A stretch of 64,000 nt of DNA, taken from Papaver somniferum (taxonomy: Eukaryota > Streptophyta > Magnoliopsida > Ranunculales > Papaveraceae). The position numbers and the translations under genes are program-made. Within the stretch, counting starts at the first letter, position 1. The number at the start of each line of letters is the position of its first letter. Positions 58,312 through 64,000 of the stretch are shown piece after piece. A model generated the notes under the pieces. The model worked only from the letters and a program-made list of their open reading frames with translations, was not told the DNA's origin and made no database searches. The DNA lies in contig NC_039360.1 in NCBI RefSeq assembly GCF_003573695.1, positions 124,706,336-124,770,335 of the forward strand, given 5' to 3'.

Positions 58312-58763
58312 ATGTCTTCCTCCTCTTCTTGCTATGGTAGTTTCACAAAAGGGTTTCTTGAAAAATGTGTTGAGGTTGATTCCAGGAGAAAGAGAACACT
58401 TGTAGCTGAAGATCATCCCAACGCTTCATGTTTCTTTGCTTATTCTCATGAAAATGTTGAGAAGGATGATATGATCTCTGCTGAAGTTGTTCATGACTTT
58501 CATAAGTACTTTGGAGAAGCAAAACAACATCTTGTTGATACTCTAAAGGTCTTGATAAGGTGAAAACTGAGTTGGAAAAGGTTGCGTCTGACCTTGGTCT
58601 CATAAAATCTCAAATCAAAGATCTTCGTAAAGAGAATCATCTCTCTAATGAAGCAGAGAAGGTTGTCGTTCACAAGCTCGAAGACTCCATGTCTTGTGAG
58701 GATCATGTCCTGTCCATATCCCTATTCGCTGTCAGGGAAATGATGGAGTCTGATTCTCTCTAG
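58312..58763 (+). pseudogene. Coiled-coil-like ORF in third-ORF position, one frameshift
   Basis: The first frame (58312-58563) starts MSSSSSCYGSFTKGFLEKCV and includes DMISAEVVHDFHKYFGEAKQ. A one-base loss near 58548-58558 moves it into a second frame that reads LDKVKTELEKVASDLGLIKS, then a heptad-rich QIKDLRKENHLSNEAEKVV, ending at TAG 58761-58763. Joined, it would be about 150 residues, the C-terminal half coiled coil. Position relative to the conserved 3' region equals that of 18918 and 63394. No family recognised. Confidence 0.5.
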
Positions 58764-59262
58764 CTTGTCTTTTTATATACCTAGTATGTATTCTGTTTGG
58801 ATTAGTTGGAAGAATAACTAGTGCTTTGAATAGCGATGATTGTGACTACACATAGCTATTTTTGTTTTTCATCTTCTTGTGTTATTTTTTAGGTTTATTG
58901 GTATTAAATTCTAAAAATATTTGGAGGATGATGTTATTGCGGTATTGATCTTTTTGATTTAGTGATATTGCAATTTGTTTATGGGATATGTGTTGTTTGC
59001 GTCCGTGAACTTGAAGGACCCATATGCGGTCAAAAGTAAAGTCGTTCATGAATCGATATTCGTATTGATGTAAGGACGAATGGACTTTTGATATTTACAA
59101 AAGTTATGCCTGTGCAGTCATGTATTTGATGGAAAATAGGATAAAATCTTTTGTTTGACAAGGATAAAGTCTATTATGTCATTATGATGGAAAATAGAAT
59201 AGATCCTTGTATGTTATCCACGGGATTGATCTTCATTGATCCATTTTGTTATGTATTACCGT

Positions 59263-59803
59263 GAAGGCTCCATTGTATGTCTTATGTTGAGCACAATACA
59301 ACTAAGTCGATTTTTCTTATTGGCTTGTTGGTTGCTCCATAAAATGCTATATGTTGAGCATTATGAACTAAATTAATCATATTGGTTGGTTATTTAGTTA
59401 TTTGCTCGGAAAGTCTTCTTTTGTCGAGATAAATCTTTTGACAATTAAATTGATTACTTTTGCGATTAGTTTGGTTGTTTGTATTCCAGTTAGATTAATT
59501 ATAAGTTCTCTTGTAATTAGTCTAGTTGAGTTTTCATATATTCCACAAATTCTTGTGTTGAGTATATGAACGGCTATACTAATCATGTTCTATTGGTTGA
59601 TGTAGTCGTATATTTCGTAAGGTTTTCCTTATGTTGAGTATGTGAACGATTAAGTTAGTCATCTTTGTATGATTATCTTAGTCGTAGCTCCGTAAGTTTA
59701 CTTATGTTGAGCACTTTCGATTAAATTGATCACTTTTGTGGTTTGATTTAGTTGCGTATTCCAATTGAATTAATCATGGGTTTACTTGTGATTCATTTGG
59801 TTG
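59263..59803 (+). repeat. Tandem hairpin array, copy 3
   Basis: Same unit order as copy 1. Terminal stems are CAGTTAGATTAATTA (59487-59501) with TAATTAGTCTAGTTG (59514-59528), 15 pairs with three G:U, and CAATTGAATTAATCA (59762-59776) with TGATTCATTTGGTTG (59789-59803), 14 pairs with one mismatch. The unit at about 59570 has CGGCTATACTAATC with GGTTGATGTAGTCG, where C:G replaces an A.G mismatch of copy 1. Confidence 0.8.
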
Positions 59804-60550
59804 AGTTTTGGATATAGAAAATCATTTCTATGGTTTCTGGTGTCCAATTAAAAAATCCTTCTTTTCTTTCGAAATTAAGGTCGCTCTTGTTGTTCTTTCG
59901 GGAATGACATCAAATGGGGGAGAGTTCTTTTGAACTTGTGCTTAATGGTAATATCTTGCGGGGTGTGCGGCTGTGGAATTTTATAGGGGTTATCTTGTAT
60001 CTTAAAAATCCTTGAAGAATGCATTTAGCTTCGGCTTTATGATTGCATCTAAATTAAGATGGTATATATTTTTCTTTTAGTCTATGAAATGTCTCTTGTG
60101 GAAATTTCATTATGATCCCGTTCTTGTACCTTTGCCAATTTTATTGACAAAAAGGGGGAGAAATAATGTAGTTCACACTACAAATACATACGGTTTTCGG
60201 ATCATTGTGTAAGAGGGAGTGGTTTCCATAATCGAGATGGAGTATTGACTAAGGGGGAGTGATACATATCACCGTAGTATTATTGTTAAAGTCGTGATAC
60301 AATTGGACTTTGATGTTACATAATAATACTATGTCATTATATAATGATGATCGAGAATCTCGATTTCTCTCATTGTTATAGCTACGGATCTTCAACAACG
60401 GTGATGCCAAACTTACAACCTTTGGGATCATTGTAGTACTTGGAATGACGAAAATTTCAGGGAACGTTGAAGATTAGACTATGGAATAGGATCCACTAAA
60501 GTTTATCTTTTTTGTATTCCATATGTATTAATAGTTTTGTCACTAAAGTT

Positions 60551-60565
60551 GACAAAGGGGGAGAT
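60551..60565 (+). promoter_or_regulatory. Polypurine tract
   Basis: GACAAAGGGGGAGAT before TGTTAG. Near copies of the same context at 60143-60160 and 60244-60259. Confidence 0.85.
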
Positions 60566-62971
60566 TGTTAGAGCATAGCTCGGTCGACCTCGCAGCGTTG
60601 CTATCTCAAGCATGTTTGTCAATGTTAGTGATCAAAACTATGAGTCTTGATTTCTAGCCTACATAGCTAAGTCTCGGACTAGGATAGAAAAGTGTAGTTG
60701 AGCTCAAGGACTTCATGGCGATTCATCACACAACGACGAAGATCTATACAAGGAACCGTGGAACTTCATCAACAAAAAGGTATGTGGAGACTTGAACTTA
60801 TCTATCACTCAAAAGTCTATTTATTTTATCTCCTACTTCTTATGAGATAAAAAGTCGTATGCTATATAGACTAGATCATACACATTTGACATTTCGAGCT
60901 GAGCATTCATTGCTTATATTTTTCTTGAAATCGTGTGTTGGTAAAGCATTTCGCTTTGATCAAGTTTATCTTCACCTAGTGACGAAAGCCATGAAAAGTT
61001 TCAATCACTTTGAGAATTGCTCTGACGTGAATCGGTCTGTGAATAAAGGCTATATAGCGTCCTCTAAGAATGCCTTAATGATTGGAACGAGAGTTTAGAT
61101 TACATAACAATGTATTCCTTGAACCGAAGTTTTCGAACTTTGTTGATCAAGAGAAATCGTAAGGATTGTGGAATTGGCTTGCCAAGTCCGCGAACTGTCG
61201 GAAGTTCTCGACCGAGAATTTCTGCTGGATTTTCCAAGACTCATTTGTGTGTTAAGTCCGGGAACTCAGTCTGCGAACCCAGTCCGCAAACTAGCGGAAG
61301 TTCTCTTTCCGAGAATTTCTGCTGAGTTCGGGAAACTCAACCGGTGTACTTAAGTCCGCGAACTTGTTTGTGAACTTAAGAGGTTATGATCTAAAGATGT
61401 GCTCTAAAAATGAAACTTAAATTACTAAGGTATGCTTTATGCAAACCGTGGCTATAAAGTTCATGAGTCGATTCAATCGAATCAAATCATCTTTGTTTCA
61501 ATTGTGTCTTGTGTAGTTACATAAGATCTCATAGAAATTGAACAACTCTTTAACTACTTCATTTGAATCAATTGAACTAGTTATGGTGAAGAAGAACAAG
61601 GTTAATATGAAATGCTCATATGGTTAACCTTTTGGGTTACTTGTTGAACCAACATACACGTACACGTTTGGGCATGGTTTTCGCAAACCCAGTAAACGTA
61701 TACCCAAGTGTTTGTGACAAACTAAGTTTTCGATCTAACGGTTGAGAAATATTAGCTTGAATCTGAATCAGGTTTTCATATAACCGTGAATATGGATTGC
61801 TTTGTAACTAAGGAAAAACCCTGATTTGAAGGTTATATAAAGGAGACATCTAGCTTTGAGCAAAACTAATCCCCACACGTCTGTGTGATACTACTGCGCT
61901 CGCTAGAGTCGATTCTCCTTTAACCTTTGGTTTTATTCTTCTAAAACCAGGCTAACGACTTAAAGACTTCATTGGTATTGTGAAGCCAGACCGATACTAC
62001 TTTTATCGTAGTTGTGTGATCTGATCTTGCATCTTCTACCGTACGAGTAAAATCGAGTGATTGGTTTGAGATCGTGAGAGCTCTCCGATAGGCAAGATAA
62101 AGAAGTCACAAACATTTTCGTCTCACTGTTTGTGATTCCTTGACAAACCGTCTGTGTAGTCAGGAAGGATTGTAGAGAGGTGATTGATTAATCTAGACTG
62201 TTCTTCGGGAATATAAAACCGGATTATCAATTGGTTCCTGTTCACCTTGATTTCATATCTTAAGACGGAACAAAACCTAGGGTTTATCTGTGGGAGACAG
62301 ATTTATCCTTTCATAGACTTTTCTGTGTGAGGCAGATTTGTTCATTATCAAGTCTGTGATTTTGGGTTGCAGCAACTCTTGGTTATGGGTGCGATCAGCT
62401 AAGGGAATCAAGTGCGCAGTATCCTGCTGGGATCAGAGGCGTAGGAGTACAACTGTACCTTGGATCGGTGGGAGATTGATTGGGGTTCAACTATAGTCCA
62501 GTTCGAAGTTAGCTTGGAGTAGGCTAGTGTCTGTGCGACTTAATACAGTGTGTATTCAATCTGGACTAGGTCCCGGGGTTTTTCAGCATTTGCGGTTTCC
62601 TCGTTAACAAAAATTTTGGTGTCTGTGTTATTTCTTTTCCGCATTATATTTTATATAATTGAAATAATACAGGTTGTGCGGTCGTGATCAACAATTGTAA
62701 ATCCAACCTTCGGTTGTTGATTGATATTGATTGATCCTTGGACATTGGTCATTGGTACCGTCCAAGTATTCCTTGTGTTTGATTAGGACTCGCTGATTTT
62801 TATTAGCTTGAGTAATATCAAAAACAAGAGAGAGATATTAACTGCTTGAGATAATTTTATTTAGATTGAGTCTGACTGTCTAATTGATTCTCTAGCAAAG
62901 TATTTCGGAGTTAGTTCATACAGATTTCTAAGCGAAATATTGGGTGGTGTTGTTAGACCTCCGCTTTTTCA
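60566..62971 (+). repeat. 3' LTR of the full family A element
   Basis: 2406 bp, TGTTAGAGCATAGCTCGGTC to CCGCTTTTTCA. This is the most complete LTR of the family in the window and the reference for the others. Landmarks are the GTCCGCGAACTGTCGGAAGT block (61186) and its second copy near 61280, the conserved core at 62571-62604, and a T-rich U5 end. Confidence 0.9.
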
Positions 62972-63133
62972 TAATTTAATACCAATAAACCTAAAAAATA
63001 ACATAAGAAGATGAAAACAAAAATAGCTATGTGTAGTCACAATCTTCGCTATTCAAAACGCTAGTTATTCTTCCAACTAATCCAAAAAGAAGACATACTA
63101 GGTAACAAACTAAAACCAAGATCAGACGAAAAA

Positions 63134-63394
63134 CTAAATCTTGTCTGCAACCAGGGATTGGACATGAATGATTTCCTCAGTTTCCTTCCTTAGTTCGCCT
63201 TTTAGGTAGTCAAGGTTCCTCGTTGCAATGCCGAGTTGTTCTCGTACGACCTTAAAGTCTCCAAGAATATTTCCTACCCGTTGTGAAGAAATCTGAACTG
63301 GTAGTTTGTCTCCGTTTTCATGATCAAGAGCATGAAAGCACGAGATATCAATAGGACATATATCAACATCATCAACCTTGTTGCTTCCCTCCAT
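63134..63394 (-). CDS. Coiled-coil-like ORF in third-ORF position, antisense copy
   Basis: 86 codons from a true ATG (MEGSNKVDDVDICPIDISC) to TAA. The C-terminal half, DFKVVREQLGIATRNLDYLK followed by GELRKETEEI, is predicted coiled coil by heptad pattern, similar in style to the ORF at 58312 but not clearly alignable. About 60 bases after its stop comes TAGTATGTCTTCTTTTTGGA, the start of the conserved 3' region. Intact. Function unknown. Confidence 0.45.
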   Translation of the reverse strand: MEGSNKVDDVDICPIDISCFHALDHENGDKLPVQISSQRVGNILGDFKVVREQLGIATRNLDYLKGELRKETEEIIHVQSLVADKI

Positions 63395-63698
63395 TGTGCA
63401 CCAAAAATACTTTTAGAAAATCTTTTTGCACTTCTGGAACACATTATATATAAGGAATTCCATCAAACCCTAGGAAACATGAAGTTTGTGAGGGTTGGTG
63501 CGTGTACGGGAGAATCGGGCCTAAGATAGACCAAAGAAGCCCAAAAATTAAAAAAGAAATAGATGTTGAGGAGCAAACATAATAATGTAACATCGAATGC
63601 AGTACAATCCTGACAGCTTTCTCAAGATGAAAATCCTTAGAATTGTGAGCATCCCTTTTTAACTAATCATAATTAAAAAAGGATGCAACATGAACATG

Positions 63699-63896
63699 TC
63701 AGGGTGTAATAAGATGAGAATCTTGCTCATCATTATTCACTTCTTCTTTTTTATTTTCATCGGTATTTATCAAGCTACCTGGTATAGTTGAAGAAGCATT
63801 ATCAAGAGAAGATTTAGAAGTACCTGTGTTAATAGCATTCCATGTTTTCTTGATATTCCGTCTTAGTTTGTCTATACAGATCTTCCGATCAGACAC
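63699..63896 (-). CDS. Short hydrophilic frame upstream of the previous ORF, doubtful
   Basis: About 65 codons with no ATG start (GTG at 63896). It is Lys/Asn/Ser-rich and ends HLITP. It may be the end of an ORF1 of the antisense copy, whose upstream part lies beyond the window. No family recognised. Confidence 0.25.
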   Translation of the reverse strand: MSDRKICIDKLRRNIKKTWNAINTGTSKSSLDNASSTIPGSLINTDENKKEEVNNDEQDSHLITP

Positions 63897-64000
63897 CCTA
63901 TTGTTGATGTGTAGAAAATCTGTATTTGAAGTATTGGATCCATAGTCCTTTTTGAGTAGATTAGAACTTGACTCATTTTCCTTCCTCCTGTTTCTTTTTC

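Larger units (their letters stand above)
54365..62971 (+). mobile_element. Full-length non-autonomous family A element (8.6 kb)
   Basis: Two LTRs, primer site, an unrecognised ORF1, a second ORF with coiled-coil-like stretches, the conserved 3' region with hairpin array and the polypurine tract are all in the expected order. Flanks are GAATT before and TAATT after; the target, readable from the sense copies, is TTTAGAATTTAATACC, so the original duplication was GAATT with one later change. It is inserted into an antisense copy of its own family's 3' region. No protease, integrase or reverse transcriptase was found. Confidence 0.85.
62972..64000 (-). mobile_element. Antisense family A internal region, right flank, cut by the window end
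   Basis: From 62973 the complement of the conserved 3' region start continues (GGTTTATTGGTATTAAATT on -), then a coding frame at 63394-63134 and further upstream sequence to the window end. It is the target copy into which the full element inserted. Confidence 0.65.

Noticed and set aside
61110..61353. Frames of 61-71 codons repeated in LTRs (also 54913-55098)
   Set aside because: They are readings of the duplicated GTCCGCGAAC block in U3 and upstream of any expected transcript start.

Overview
This is a window of plant nuclear DNA, almost certainly from a eudicot. It is AT-rich, has one recognisable but broken host gene, and is otherwise mostly nested long terminal repeat (LTR) retrotransposons plus one DNA-transposon-like element. 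The species cannot be fixed from the sequence alone. There is no bacterial, viral or organellar gene, no tRNA or rRNA gene and no CRISPR array.

Layout. 1-780: arrays of an ACCGAAC/GTTCGGT motif in both orientations. 1021-1185: GGT microsatellite. 1393-3128: a GRWD1/Rrb1-like WD-repeat gene of ribosome assembly, intronless, with a plausible promoter but one nonsense codon and one frameshift. About 4720-10286: a terminal-inverted-repeat-like element full of AATCGGTAG/CTACCGATT motifs, carrying a decayed plant mobile domain (PMD) gene on + and a small trihelix/SANT-like gene on -. 10400-21090: fragments of two related Ty1/copia-type LTR families, including one gag-only element (12770-17407) and the 3' part of another (18568-21088). 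21100-43436: a Ty3/gypsy-type element E (+, 3' LTR about 3.36 kb), invaded by a complete non-autonomous gypsy-type element D on - (31434-39971, target duplication GAAGC/AAAGC). 43437-46863: an LTR fragment and AT-rich DNA without a convincing gene. 46864-64000: a nest of the first copia family. It contains antisense LTRs, a sense internal region with a gag zinc knuckle, and one full-length 8.6-kb element (54365-62971) inserted into an antisense copy of its own family.

How the parts relate. The copia-like elements (called family A here) share LTRs starting TGTTAG and ending TTTTTCA, an initiator-Met tRNA primer site, a polypurine tract AAAGGGGGAGAT, and a conserved 1.7-kb noncoding 3' internal region. 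They differ in what they encode: one has a copia gag, one a different gag/linker, one an unrecognised ORF1. Three copies have short, unrelated-looking ORFs with lysine/glutamate-rich, coiled-coil-like stretches at the same place just before the 3' region. No reverse transcriptase was recognised, so they look non-autonomous.

Most notable observation: the conserved 3' region holds a tandem array of about 70-75-nt units, most able to fold into a stem of 14-16 bp. Across three elements, differences in the stems are mainly G:U wobbles or compensatory pairs, which points to a structured RNA rather than a simple repeat. All similarity statements are by eye; no alignment or database search was run.
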